A DNA stretch of 64,000 bases from Riptortus pedestris (taxonomy: Eukaryota > Arthropoda > Insecta > Hemiptera > Alydidae): positions 109,976,001 to 110,040,000 of the forward strand of contig CM032231.1 of NCBI GenBank assembly GCA_019009955.1. Reading direction: 5' to 3'. A program made the translations under genes and the position numbers. Positions 45,895 to 58,496 of this stretch are shown here, piece by piece. The notes beneath the pieces were generated by a model, which had not been told where the DNA came from, ran no database searches, and saw nothing but the letters and a program-made list of their open reading frames with translations. Every line of letters begins with the position of its first letter. Position 1 is the stretch's first letter.

Positions 45895-46260
45895 ACCAAT
45901 ACCAAACATGATATTTAACTGTTTTGTGCAATACTAAGGATTACAATCGTTATATAAGACCTAGAATGATAGGGGGGGGGGGTAGTGTCGAAAATTGGAA
46001 TTACCTATGGAACTCCATATTGTTAAAGATTTAATATTCTACTATTGTTGTTCTATACACTCCCCCCCCCTCCCCCCAAATATTAAGGGAGTGATTTGCA
46101 TTATTTTTTTTCGGCCGACAGTCAACCCTGATTCTGCGCACCAGAGTTTCACAAATCTGTCATTTTCAGCTCTCATTTCATAGGCTTCTTAATGTTGACA
46201 TAGAGGATCTCTAAATACAGATGAGATCACCTGTTTGCCTTTCCAGTGCGTGGGAAATCT
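45895..46260 (-). mobile_element. HINE, strongly decayed copy
   Basis: ACCAAACATGATATTTAACTG, a G-run, GTGTCGAAAATTGG and a 5' end GCGTGGGAAATC are still recognisable. Termini are lost. It ends next to CGAGCGAAGCCGGCTGG, which resembles the start of repeat T. Confidence 0.5.
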
Positions 46261-46848
46261 CGAGCGAAGCCGGCTGGTGAGTATGTAGGAAACCCAGTAA
46301 TGCAACTTATGCAAACCTACTCAAATAAGGATTTCTGGCCTAGAGAAGGCATTTCAGACTTGTAACTTGTAATTCTCTCTTAGAGATACGCTATTACCAG
46401 TCAAATGTTTAACAAAAATTGGCCAATGACTTGGAAGCATAGTCTATTTGGGTGACAGATCTCGACTAAGTGGTGGTATCACCGGAAACCTATTTAGGTT
46501 CTGTGATAAACCTGAGACCTCTTCAGATGTTTAATAATGTTCAGTTGTTCCAGGATCTCGGGAAGGGTGGCATTTATACACGAAAGCAATAGTTTTGTCA
46601 GGATTGTTTGTGGTTGACTTGACCTTGTGGTCACTATATTTGCTATTTGTAACTGGGAGCTCTTAAGAAGGAAATGTTAGTAACAGGAGCTAATGTAAGG
46701 ATTGTAATTTTTACTGAATCAGTATAGTATACTCCGTCGTTAATGGACTCCAAAACCAATACCACCTGTGGATAAGGAAGGCGCAGGTGCTAAAATATAT
46801 TTACACCGAAGCAAGAAGACTGTTTCAATGATGAACATTTGAAAATGT
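46261..46848. other. No recognised feature
   Basis: No motif recognised on either strand. Confidence 0.3.
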
Positions 46849-47779
46849 TCCGTCAAACAGAGACTGCGTAAACTAAGCAGATTTCCGAAGAGAGGTTTTG
46901 CGATGATTACTTACTTTTACAGTTAACACCATATGAGAATATTAAGTGAACAAATCTTTCAGTCAATTTACATTTTAAACAGAGGTTGACAACCAACCTC
47001 TCAGAGCTGAAAGATAACTCTTGATCGGAAATAAAAACAAATTTCTCAAATATATATGAATATAATATATTAATTTTATTGAAACCTATTTACTATATCT
47101 TGTGCTGAAATTTATAATGAAAAAAGATAACTTTTATCTCAATCCCTCTGATTTTAGTAATCCAAGAAAAAAAGACGGGGTGGGGGTCTTCAGTATGTAT
47201 TGGCATGTATTTCATCCAGAAATGAATTGTTGAACATAATATATGGTATTTGAGCTTGAAATAAGACGGTTCATGATATGTTGGCTTATTCATAACGTGT
47301 GGTGACGAAGAAAGGGGGTTTATTGAAAGCTGAAAATTAAAAAAAATTAAATATTTAAGTTAATATTTGAGATAGAGACAGGATATATACAAATGTATAT
47401 AATAACATAATAACAAGTTATATAAAAATGTATATAACAACATTTGTAGGTAATTTAATTTGCAATAAGGTTGGTTACGTACAATTTTTCGATCCGACTT
47501 ATTGTAATTTAGGTATTTAAAATTGTCAAAATTCCCTACTCATCCTACTGATCCGATTTCTGCCATTAACGGAATTTTGTTTTACTTGAAATATCGAGTT
47601 TGGTATGATCAAACAATAGTTCCAACGGGTAAAGCGTTAACAGACAAATATTTTTATATATATGTTGAACGGACATCATATTCGTTATTTCCTGGGTAAG
47701 ATGGATAGACATTTGAAGAAATTTTTCCTGACATGAGTACAACCTCAATAGCTAACTTCTCTGAAGGGAAATCTTCTAA
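46849..47779 (+). mobile_element. HINE copy 21, long diverged copy
   Basis: Start GTTCCGTCAAACAGAG, 5' module of the type at 52202, core, a very short TATATATA and a decayed hairpin (TTCTCTGAAGGGAAA) with CTTCTAA. It is longer than average because of the 5' module. Confidence 0.75.
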
Positions 47780-47814
47780 AAGAAGAACCATAACTGCCTA
47801 CACCCACAATTTGC

Positions 47815-48105
47815 TCATACCGAACTCCCTATGGAAAACGCATTTCCATTTTTATTAATATAACTTACGAAAAATTGAGGAATCGTACAGTCATTACATT
47901 TATAGTCCTGAATTCGTGATAAACATACAATTGCTAGTCCATTTGAAATGCCAACCAATTTGACATTTACGCCATGCTGAGTATCTTTCCTTTGAATCTC
48001 AGGAGGATTTGAAGCATGGCTTGTTTTTAGACGTAGACTGATGGTGTTTGGTTTCCTTGAAAGCCCTAGTTGCAAATCTATGGCTTGCGTTTTGAATTGG
48101 CCCAA
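47815..48105 (-). other. 96-codon ORF, unidentified
   Basis: An open frame with mixed, non-repetitive composition between two HINE copies (…KLVGISNGLAIVCLSRIQ…). I recognise no domain. No splice sites stand out. It could be a chance ORF or an old coding remnant. Confidence 0.2.
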
Positions 48106-48612
48106 GAATTATTAATGAGCCTGACTCCGAGGAACTAGCAGAATAGTCCCGGTTCTGTCTATAATGAATGAAATAGACTTGCCTCTGTGCACTATTTAGT
48201 AATCCTTCTCCATTGATTTACGGATTTATTAAGGAATAATTCCACTCCAATAGAAAAATTCTTTTAACAAGAATAATGGATTAAGATTAGTGCCAATTTT
48301 AAAATTCAATTAACAAATATAATTTATTGTGTAAGAGTAATATTTCTAACATTTATTCCAGATTCACGCTAAATCTGTGATACCCTCCTCCAATTAAGAA
48401 TGTACTTTTTGAATCAAATGTATTGTATTTTCTCAAATGTTTGCCAGGCAAAATGGTAGGAACTCGAAAACAGAAGTCATGATATCTCTTTACACAATTT
48501 TCCAGCCAAATGGGAACGATTTTAAACAAAAACTTTATTTTCTCGACAAAATTAAATATATATTTCCATAGCCTTCAAATGAATAATTTTGAGCTTTTTT
48601 TTTTTAATTTTT
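48106..48612. other. No recognised feature
   Basis: AT-rich. Confidence 0.3.
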
Positions 48613-48613
48613 A

Positions 48614-48731
48614 ACAGATTTCCCTTACGGGAAATCAGCTATTGAGGACGTACTTATGACGCGATTTCGAAAGATTTCTTCAATTGTCCATCGATCCCTA
48701 CCCAGAAGATGACGAAAATGAGGCCCATTCA

Positions 48732-48788
<57 letters not shown>

Positions 48789-48917
48789 GTTAACACTACA
48801 GCGGTCACAATTATTGTTTAATTGTCATCAAGCTCTGTATTTAATCGTTTTATGTAAAAAGGAAGATCAAGTTCGTTAATGGCTGTAATTGGACCAGTGG
48901 GAGGGGGGGTTTAGAGC
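48614..48917 (-). mobile_element. HINE 3' half
   Basis: Hairpin TTTCCCTTACGGGAAA with CTGTTAA, subterminal block, (TA)n 48738-48786 and core up to the G-run (GGGAGGGGGGG). It stops abruptly at 48917. Confidence 0.88.
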
Positions 48918-49537
48918 CAAATGTTGTTGAATTCAATGGCACAAAAAAAGTGTGTTTGAATTTTTGTTTTATAATAGTTAAAACCCAGTTAATGGGCAGT
49001 GCATTAAGTATTGAGAGGAAGTTGAATAATGACATAGTTACACATTCTCTGAAATGTTACTTAATTTTTACATCCATGTGGTTGTGAGGAACCTTTTTTA
49101 TTTCTTCCGAAAACAAACATCAAGTTAAAAGGACGTTTACTTAGGACTATGCGATATCAGGGGACATATAAAAAAAATATTTAATACCGTTTACACATCA
49201 TACATTTCACTAATTTTAATTAAGCCAGCTGGTTTTAAAGTAGCTTTGCTTGGTTTCCTATTAACTTCTTTTAATGAAAGCTATGCGAATCTTTGGATTT
49301 CCTTATCCGCGAATGCCAAATAATATAGATATTGTACAATTCGAAAAAAATAACTAATAATATAATAATAATAATAAATGTTGCTTAGTCAAGATATTTC
49401 ATAAATATTCTTTATACATGAAATTAGGTTTATTTATATCTATTAAACATATTTTTGTTTGAAGAAAGTTTTGAATATTAAACAACTTATAATTTCTTTA
49501 CACATTCTTAAATAGCAAATTAATTACAAATAAATTT

Positions 49538-49541
<4 letters not shown>
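48918..49541. other. No recognised feature
   Basis: AT-rich; nothing supported. Confidence 0.3.
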
Positions 49542-49595
<54 letters not shown>

Positions 49596-49640
49596 TATAG
49601 ATAATATTATATAATATATATATATATATATATATATTTT
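49542..49640 (+). repeat. Compound (TA)n/(CA)n/(TA)n microsatellite
   Basis: TA units, then ACACAC units, then TA units again, with a second pure TA run at 49716-49758. Confidence 0.92.
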
Positions 49641-49709
49641 TAATCGAGGATACAAGATATTATTTATATAAATACAATTATAATAATAATAACGGTAACA
49701 AAAAATTAA

Positions 49710-49715
<6 letters not shown>

Positions 49716-49761
<46 letters not shown>

Positions 49762-50530
49762 ATGTAAACGCCCTATCGGTCGCAATTTTTGTATTATCGT
49801 TACCAAACTTGATATTTAATATTTTTATGTAAAAAGAAAGGCCAAGCTCGTTAATGGCAGAAATTTGAGCAGTGGGAGGGGGGAGGGTTTAGAGGTGGGA
49901 GTTTCGAAAATTCTAAATATCTTCGTTATTATACGTCGGATTGAAAAATTGTATAAAACCAATCTTATTGATAATTAAATGTACTATAAATATTGTTTTA
50001 TACATTTATTCTTTTTTTATTTATTTATTACTTATTGACGTCCACTTTTTGCAACTAAGGCTAATCGGGACGGGTTCTCTACAGGTTACCACCCATTTCT
50101 AGCCAAGGTGGGACTTAGGATGTTATTTAATGAATTCCGTCACTAAATAATTTCCTTTGCCCAGGCGAGAATCGAACTCGCCACTCTAGCCTTACCATGT
50201 GAGATTAAGGTCAACGCTTTAACTCGCATGGCTAACCTGAGCACCTTTATTCTCTATCGTCAATATTAACCAAGATATTTGCATTTTTCAGTTTTCATCC
50301 TTCAGCAATCTCCCACTTCTACTCATGTTTCATAAACATAATAAACCACTTTATTGGAAGCTTAAACACCAAATACTATTTCAAGAAACCTTTATTATGT
50401 GAGATTCATGCAAATACGTTCTGTTGATATCCCCTCCCCCGTCTTTAAATCTTGGATTACTAAAATTTGAGTGATTGAGATAGAAATTATTCTGATTGAT
50501 TATAAATTACATAATATAGTGAATAGTTTT
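49716..50530 (-). mobile_element. HINE copy 23, hairpin end missing, split by a SINE
   Basis: (TA)n, core with GGGAGGGGGGAGGG, then SINE copy 8 (50013-50245), then the core continues (CTCTATCGTCAATATTAACC). Diverged 5' module with GAGATTCATGCAAATACG follows. No clear 5' terminus. Confidence 0.8.
50013..50245 (-). mobile_element. SINE copy 8, full length
   Basis: Complete minus-strand copy from the A-rich tail (TTTTTTTATTTATT) to GGTGCTCAGG head (complement), with A and B boxes. 8-bp duplication TTTATTCT at 50005-50012 and 50246-50253. Confidence 0.93.
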
Positions 50531-50575
50531 TAATACAATTAATATCTTATATTCAGATGTATTTCAGGGGTTGTT

Positions 50576-51068
50576 TTAGCAGATTTCCAGGGAAATCAGC
50601 TATTGAGGTCGTACTCATGACGCGATTTTCGAAAAATTTCTTCTAATGTCTATTGATCCTACCCAGGAGATGACGAAAATGAGGTCCGTTCAAAATTATA
50701 TTTATAGTTAACACTCGAGCGGTCGCAATTTTTGTTTGATCGTTACCAAACTCGAGAGGGAGGGGGGAGGGTTTAGAGGGGGATTTTAGAAAATTCAAAA
50801 TATCTCCGTTACCATACGTCGGATCAAAAAATTGTATAAAACCAATGTTATTGTTAATTAAATTTACTATAAATATTGTTCTATACATTTATTCTCTATC
50901 TTGAATATTAACCGAGATATTTGCTTTTTTATCAATTGTGGGCCGATAACGGATGACTAGTTTCCCGCCAAAAGCTAGTTCGGCCCTTTGCCGTAACTGT
51001 TCGGCTCTCGTATGGAGATTTATCTATTGTATAACTTCACGTGGGAAACGCAACCCCTGCTGACGGAC
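50576..51068 (-). mobile_element. HINE copy 24, full length without a long (TA)n
   Basis: CTGCTAA with a shortened hairpin (TTTCCAGGGAAA), core with G-run, and 5' end GTCCGTCAGCAGG. The microsatellite is only TATATTTATA. Confidence 0.88.
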
Positions 51069-51304
51069 TTTTTTTTTCTGGTGCAGAATATTTCTGTCTA
51101 TTTGTTCAGCTCTGAGAGGTTGGCTGGCATGTTTGTTTACAATTCAGATGTTTTCCGTTGGGAGGTTATTAAAATTGACTGATAGATTTCTCATTACAGT
51201 TTGCATTTATTCACTTGTTATTCTGGTTCTACGGTAGGAATGTAGGCTTATCTATTTTAAAACCTAACGTGGGAAATATGCTTAGTTTACGCAGCTTGAC
51301 GGAC
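51069..51304 (-). mobile_element. Extra HINE 5' module abutting copy 24
   Basis: A second 5' end (GTCCGTCAAGCTGCG, AGCATATTTCCC) with the module seen at 52202, lying directly outside the 5' end of copy 24. This gives two 5' modules in tandem for one core. Confidence 0.8.
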
Positions 51305-52201
51305 TTTTTTGTTTCTGTGTTTTCATAAAATATTTCTTTCTTATTTAATATTAAAAATAAAGGGCTACAACGCTTTTTAACAGCAATAGCCTATGAGGTT
51401 TGCTTTGTGGCGGTTTCTCTATAAGCATAATTACAATTTAATACTTTTGATTGTCTTAATACGACATCGTAGATATAGGAGTACAGTATAAGCCACTGTT
51501 ATTGCCACTGAGGATGATAAAACAGGTTCATCAAATAGAGGTCTTGTAATATCAGATAAATATGCATGTAGCACTTTCCGTAATCTATAATTCCATCTTC
51601 AGAGCGTAGTCGCTTCCTAAAGTGATGACCTTTGCCCGAGTAGCCTGCGATATAAATAAAAACCCCGTCTCGAACCATATTTTCTGTTTATTCTATAAGA
51701 GGAGGTTGAGAGGGAGGTGGGAAGGTTAAAACTGTTAGCATTGGAGGATTATAATTTGTTTGCAGATCTAATCGACTGTTTGAACAGTGCTATCAACAAA
51801 ACGAACTACGGACAACAAAAAGTCTCTCCGTTAGGGGAGCCCTAAGTGTTTATAAGGGAGGGGAGGGGGTATTGGCACTACTTCTTTCTCAGTGCACGTT
51901 TTTACAAGTGCTGCGCTAAAGGGGTTTCTTTAACACTGATTAAGATCAACATTTTTAAAACAAGTTTTTCGAGTCCGCTTTGAAGATGAGTCAGTCTTGG
52001 ATATACTTTAATACGCTTTACAGATATAGCGCATTGCGGTGGAAGGTTGCTATCAAAAGAATTCAATATTAAAATTACACACATTGTATTTAGGTCGTTT
52101 TACTTTACTTACATATAGCGGGAAAAAGTTTTATACGTTTGTACACCTGTTTCAATTTCTCTTATACACTGACTTCCTTAGCTCTTTACATTCATTAAAA
52201 A
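51305..52201. other. No recognised feature
   Basis: No supported gene. The G-rich block at 51700-51870 has no ORF of interest. Confidence 0.3.
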
Positions 52202-52894
52202 GTCCGTCACGCAGGAGCTGTGTAAGCTAAGCAGATTCCCCACGCAAAGGTTTACAATAGATAAATATACATACAGGTAACAGTACCGTGAATGCTAAGT
52301 GAATAAATACAAACGGTAATGAGAAATATTTCAGTCAATTTACATTAGAAGTTAATAATATCTACAACGGAAAGCGGCTGAATTGTAAACAGAAAGGCTA
52401 GCCAACCTCGAAGCGCTGAATAGATAAATTCACTAGAAAAACAAAGAATTAATGAAATATATTCGAATATAACATATTAATTTTATTGAAAAGAATTTAC
52501 TAAAGTTAGTGCTGTATTTTGTAATGAAGTGGTTCATGATATAGCTTATTGTTAAGATGACGTGAGTAGAAATGGAGGTTTGCTGAAGGCTAAACTGAAA
52601 AATGCAAATATCTTGGTTAATATTCAAGATAGAGAATAAATTTATATAACAATATTTATAGTGCATTTAATTTGGAATAATACTTATTATATACACTTTT
52701 TCGATGCGACGTACAGTAACAGAGATATTTTGAATTTTCGGAAACCCCCCTTTAAATCCTTCCTCCCACTTGTCCGATTACAGCCATTAACGAACTTGAT
52801 CTTTATTTTTACATAAAACGTTTAAATATCAAGTTTGGTAACGTTCAAACAAAAAATTCGACCTCTAGAGCTTTAAAAGACGAATATGCACGTA

Positions 52895-52950
<56 letters not shown>
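52202..52950 (+). mobile_element. HINE copy 26, lacks 3' end
   Basis: GTCCGTCACGCAGGAG start, long 5' module, core and (TA)n at 52907-52947. The usual 3' block is replaced by LINE sequence immediately after the TA run. Confidence 0.85.
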
Positions 52951-52951
<1 letters not shown>

Positions 52952-52974
52952 TTTACTCGTACATATTACACAAA

Positions 52975-53560
52975 ACCCAGATATCAAACAAAAGAACAGC
53001 TCTGTACTGGTTACGTGGACATACAAACATTAGACAAAAGACACAAGTGGGTGAACTAGTCAAATCAGCTACTCAAAAAAGAACTTACGACACCACATAT
53101 TGTGCACACTAAGATATTCAAACCCAAGCAAAACATATGATACTCAATTCATGGCAGAAATCTTGGTTTGCTACAACTGACAAAAAACTTCGAGAACTCA
53201 AACATATACTTTGTGTCTTTCCTCAAAAAGTCTATTTAGAAGAGAAGATGCAGTTTCAAAGAGATTAACAATTGGCCATTTACGACTGACACACACTTTC
53301 TTAGTTACTGCAGAATAGGAACCCTACTGCCAACACTGTAACTGCAGACTTACTAAAAAACCTATACTAACTGACTGCTATCTTAGGGCTCACATAGACC
53401 GCCCATACACTTTGACTGAATAACTACATGACCGTAGCCAGTATACAATCTTGAAGTTAACAACATTTTCGAAAAAATATAATGTGGGACAATACTTTAA
53501 ATATTTGTAAAAATGAGCAAACTTACATAAATATAATAAACTGATGATTAGAATTTTACT
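52975..53560 (+). pseudogene. LINE RNase H and C-terminal region (Jockey/I-like)
   Basis: An open frame reads TALYWLRGHTNIRQKTQVGE, then LVKSATQKRTYDTTYCAH. This corresponds to the end of the LINE RNase H domain ('W.PGH..I.GNE.AD.LAK.A'). After a stop it continues DIQTQAKHMILNSWQKSW and TDKKLRELKHILCVFPQ. A frameshift near 53240 leads to SKRLTIGHLRLTHTFLVT and a Cys-rich YCQHCNCRL..PILTDC. A last block near 53490-53540 reads VGQYFKYL, the normal terminal 'N...FL'. The ORF2 end is thus complete but has several breaks. It starts flush against a HINE (TA)n tract. Confidence 0.78.
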
Positions 53561-53761
53561 GATACGTCTCTCAATCGCCCCAGTTGCGAAATGCAATTAC
53601 TATAAGAATAAATAAAATAATTATTCATTCTGTTTTAATATTGTGCTATTTCCCCCATACTCCAGTTAATTCTCTATACCTTTTATATATATTTTAGCCG
53701 TTTTTAAAATTCTGTCATAAGCTCATTTAGGATTCAAAATGGAAATGGGCCTGTAATGCAT

Positions 53762-53863
53762 TTTAGCAGATTTCTCTCAAGGCTATTGAGATTCAAAACA
53801 CGATTTTTGAAACGTTACTACAAATTTCCATTGAACCAAATTCGGTCTGTTCAAAAATAGATA
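53762..53863 (-). mobile_element. HINE 3'-end fragment
   Basis: CTGCTAA with a degenerate hairpin (TTTCTCTCAAGG), the CCATTGAACC block and GAACAGACC, then cut by SINE copy 9. Confidence 0.65.
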
Positions 53864-53867
53864 TGTT

Positions 53868-54040
53868 ATTTATTTACGTTCGCTTAGAGCTTACATTGTC
53901 TAATTGCTATGTCCTATATTATGCTAGTTAACACCGTTTTCTAGCTAGAGTTTATTTAATGTGTCCGTCACTATATAATTTACTATTCTCCAAAAGGGAA
54001 TAAACTCACTAATCTTGGTTTGCCATGTCAGATTAAGACA
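53868..54040 (-). mobile_element. SINE copy 9, decayed
   Basis: TTTATTTACGTTCGC, CTAGCTAGAG, GTCCGTCACTATATAA and CATGTCAGATTAAG follow the SINE consensus at low identity. Confidence 0.6.
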
Positions 54041-54235
54041 AATAAATATTGATCAAATATTTACTTATATTTTTATTTGACATTATATACTTTGATTGTA
54101 GCGCATGAAAATATCAAAATTATTTATATAAATATAATTAAGGCCGGTTTTTAAGCTGTTGCTAATATCTTCCTATGACCTTAGTAACTACTAGTTGTAG
54201 TGAGTTGTTGCCATTAATGAAATTGGCGTTTTACT

Positions 54236-54359
54236 TTAAGCAGATGTCCCTTAAGGGAAATCAGCTATTGAGGTCGTACTCGAGACGCGATTTTCGACAT
54301 TTTTCTTCTTATGTCCATCGATCCTACCTAATAGATGACGTAAATGAGGCCCGTTCAAA

Positions 54360-54414
<55 letters not shown>

Positions 54415-54920
54415 TTGTCTGTTACCGCTCCAGCGGTCACAATTTTTGTCTTATCGTTGTTAAATCTTAACTTGATATATAATCGTTTTATATAAAAAGA
54501 TAGATGGAGTTCGTTAACGGTTCAAATCGGACAAGGGGAAGTGGGGGGGGGGGTGTTAAAGGGGAAGAATTTCACAAATTCTTAATATCTTCGTTATTAT
54601 GCGTCGGATAGAGAAATTGTATGGAACCAATCTTATTTCAAATATAATTTTCTATAAATGTTGTTATTTACATTATTTCACTATCTTGATCATCAACAGA
54701 ATTAAAAATATCCTCATTCCGATTTGCCTTTTTTAGTTTTCAGCCTCGAGTAACCCCCCCCCCCCTACTCATCTCATATTAACAATATGTTATGAAGCAC
54801 TTTATTTGAAGCCTAAATACCAAATATTTTTCTCAACGGAGTTTTACGTTTAGAGATGGATGCAAATACGTAACGCACGTGAGAAATCTGCTTAGTTAAC
54901 ACAAGCCTTGCGTGACGGAC
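54236..54920 (-). mobile_element. HINE copy 28, full length
   Basis: Hairpin GTCCCTTAAGGGAAA near 54241, (TA)n at 54365-54410, and core with a poly(G) run. The 5' module has TTTTACGTTTAGAG and AAATACGTAACGC; 5' end GTCCGTCACGCAAGG. Confidence 0.88.
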
Positions 54921-55774
54921 TTTTTAGGTTTGTCAGAAGTGACAATTAATGTTTATTAACAGGTATAAATAACATACCTACTTAATAGTATGGTTGGTAC
55001 AGCCGATTTGGAAGGGATAATTTGTCCTAGAGGGGAACAAAAAATCAGTTCCTTAAGAAATAAGATTTGCCCACTATAGATAACAGAAAGGAGGGACTGT
55101 TGAAAAAGGGGCAGAAATAAGAAAGAGCCTCCCTGCGCCTTATGGCCTACACAAGATATGTGGAACAAGGATGTCTCCAGACTTTTTACTTTAATTGGAT
55201 TCGTTCTAGGCGGCCATTTCTTTTTTCAATGAGTACACACAATAATATATATTGAACAAATTGTGATACTGTACGTTCTCAGCAGATGAACTTGCTTTGT
55301 GTAACTTTGCTATGGCGGATGTCATTAATTATTTACGAATTTCATAGAAATATAATAATTTTGTTTTCTCAGAGTAGTGAACCTTGAGAAAAAATGAAGA
55401 CTCAAGGATTTTCAGAATAATATTTTTCTATATTAATATTTAATTCAGATGACCTCCAAGAAATGTGTTCACTAAGCTCTCCGGTCCTCACTATTATTTA
55501 ATAATACAATTTTTCGAAACATCAAATGTATTTAATCTTATCTAAAGCTCGTCGAGCTCAGCTCGTTTTAAATAATGATTACTAAGAATTTTATATTACC
55601 CTCATTATGTTACACATTAACATACGCAACACCAACTCACGAACGGCGGTCTAATGAGAAGGCTTATACATTATGTGTGAACGATATTTATAAGAAAGGT
55701 TGAATTAAAGACAAATTTATATTGTAAGTACAGTACTAGAGGCCAACATAAAATGAAATGTTGAAACTGATTTT
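54921..55774. other. No recognised feature
   Basis: No supported gene. Confidence 0.3.
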
Positions 55775-56341
55775 TTAGTAGATTTCCCTTAACTTAAGGG
55801 AAATCAGCTATTGAGGTCGTACTCATGACACCAGGAGATGACGAAAATGAGGTCCGTATACATATATATAATTGTCTCTTGTCGCTCTAGCGGTCGTAAT
55901 TATTGTTCAATCGTTACCAAACTTGATATTTAAACGTTTTATGTAAAAAGACAGATCAAGTTCGTTACCAGCTGAAATTGTACCTGTGGGAGAGGGGGTT
56001 TAGAGGGGAGATTTTCGAAAATTCGAAATATCTCCGTTACTGAACGTCGGATCGAGACATTGTATCGAACCAATCTTATTGCAAATTAAAAGATCTATAA
56101 ATATTGTCATGTATATGTTTTCATTTTCTTTAATATTAACCGAGTTATTTGCGTTTTTTAGTTTTCGGCCTTCAGTAAACCTCCACTCCTACTCATGTCA
56201 TATCAACAATAAGCTGTTATTGTTTATTTGAAGCTTAATGCCAAATCTTGTTCTCATTGAACTTTTACGTTTTGAGGCAAATGCAAATACGTGGCGCTCG
56301 TGGGAAATCTGCTTAGTTAACGCAGCCCCTGCGTGATGGGC
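55775..56341 (-). mobile_element. HINE copy 29, full length with enlarged hairpin
   Basis: The hairpin is TTTCCCTTAACTTAAGGGAAA, a longer palindrome than usual. The CATCGATCC segment after it is deleted, (TA)n is very short, and the 5' end is GCCCATCACGCAGG. 5' module as in 54236-54920. The 75-codon minus ORF at 56198-56425 is an accident of this repeat. Confidence 0.88.
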
Positions 56342-57539
56342 TTTTTTTTTCTCACATAGTCCTGATAGTTTAACATTGAGCGAAGACACTTGGACTCGGG
56401 ACTCCAGGTAAGTCCTGTAATTCATCCACTCCTGAGTGACATCATACCATTAAATAATATGGAAGTAGGGTTACTTCAGCACGCCTGTCTACTTCCTCCC
56501 GCACAGGAACCTCCATTAGGTTATTAAACCGGACTTGGAAAAAATATAAGCGCTCCCTTTGTAGGCTTTAAAAGGGAAAGAAGAGGGTTGGAAACGGCGC
56601 ACACATCATGCCTGTCCTGGAACTAAACACATTAAAATTTAAGCCAGGCAACCGCTCGGGCTTCCCTTCGCAAGGAAGAAGAAGAAAATGCAAGACAAAA
56701 CAGATAAATAAACGAAGGGGTAGCCCCCTTTTATTTCGTTAGAGTTTCGCTAACATTTCAGTCGGCGGGCATGAGAAGGGGGGGGCGCGAGAGGGGGTAA
56801 GTAATTGTTGGCAAGTTGAGATTTTTTCCTTGACATCATGATTTATGAACTGCTTTTTGTGATGTATTATACAAAGTGCTCTAAATGGTGCCACTGTTTC
56901 TTCTGCTCACTCAATTTATCTTCAAAAGAATGTATACCTTGCAAGTAAAATATCTTTGTTTTTAGTACTAGTTTTATTAAATTTGGAAGCTTCTTAAAAA
57001 GTATTTCCACAGCTTTCCTCTTTTATTTGTTTTGTATCTAGGAAAGGCTGGTATATTTTGTTCACACCAGGTTTTACTTAACATTTCATCCATTACAAAA
57101 ATCAAAGAACGATCCTGCTATTAAGCTGCATTATAACCCAAATTAAATAAAGACATTTACATTAATATACAAACATATACGTGCCATATACCATTATTGA
57201 AATTTAAAAATTTATGAGAGTTAAGAATGGCCTAGTTCAATTTTGATCAGCATACATCATGCATATTTTGTACAAGAGTTAATGACCCAAATGAACCTTT
57301 AATATTTTCTTTTACTCAATTTCACGTTCTTAATCATTCTGTAAGTTGTTTTGATTAATTAACTACAATTAATTAAACATGTTTTCATTTAAATTTCCTG
57401 TCTTTTCGACTTAAATGTCCCATGTTATTCGATAAATATTAAATAAGCCTCCCTAAAAACAGCAGTATTGAATTACATGTTTTACTCTTGGGACTACTAA
57501 AACATGTGTCACTGATCACCGATTCAGCTAATTGTTTAC
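56342..57539. other. No recognised feature
   Basis: 56440-56830 is GC-richer (including GCCAGGCAACCGCTCGGGC and GCGAGAGGGGG) but shows no coding motif. Confidence 0.3.
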
Positions 57540-58080
57540 TTTCCGTTAATAACATTCACCGCCCTCAATGGAACAGATTTTCGAACGTATTTCAAAACTG
57601 AAGACAAAGGGTACAATGATGTGTCACCTCATGATATCGAGGACATAAAATCGTTAGACGTACAAACGATGTAGACGAACTGGCAAAACTTGAAGTATAC
57701 AACCATCAGGATTTAGCTCACTGACCCTACAAGAAATATATATTCGAAAATGCTACGGACATCGGTAAATGAACGACAAATACGTTGCCATTAAACAGCA
57801 CAACCCCATCTGATTGGATAGTCGAGTAGCCATCCAGATGACGAGACGATGGACTGGACGAAGTCGTACTCACATGACTAAGAATAGGACACTATCTTTT
57901 AATACACTCCTATTCTGAATAGAACAAAGATACACCTTTTTAGAAATTTCCACGAGCAGCTAACAAATTCAACACTTACTGGCAGACTGCAGGCACATAT
58001 AATACTTACAGATTACACATTTTCATGCACGTACGTTTTACAGACTGAGCCCGCATGTCGACTCTATATAGAGAACACTT
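57540..58080 (+). pseudogene. LINE C-terminal fragment, heavily decayed
   Basis: Across frames: NDKYVAIKQHNP, a run with arginines, then DEVVLT, a stop and LRIGHYLLIHSYSE, matching 'DEVVL.RLRIGHT.LTHSYL' of Jockey-like ORF2. It is followed by KDTPF where the Cys motif should be. The upstream 57540-57720 section is assigned by position only. Confidence 0.6.
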
Positions 58081-58496
58081 ACAAAATTAAATTTGGTTCA
58101 TAAAATTTATTTTCTCAACCTTCCCTTTTCCATTTTGATTTACTGAGTAACAATATAAAAACAAAAAGATGTCATATAATATACATTTAGCAATATCATT
58201 AAAAGGTTTTAAAATTGTATATTTTGACATTTTCTCAGGAGTAGAATAAATATGAATATCCACTTTTAACAGATTTACCTCAATATATTATTTTCAAATT
58301 TACCGAAATATAGACGAAGCTTGTTGAGTTTCGGAAAATTACTTTTTGGGTCTCTCCCTTCTATTACCTTCTATTAAGTTTATGATTAAAATCATTACGC
58401 CTTAAAATATGCCCAGTAAGCTTCACCTTACTATTTTCCATGTGATTAATAACATTTATACATTTATTTATGTCATTTAGAATTAAAGTTTTCGTT
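58081..58496. other. No recognised feature
   Basis: AT-rich. Confidence 0.3.
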
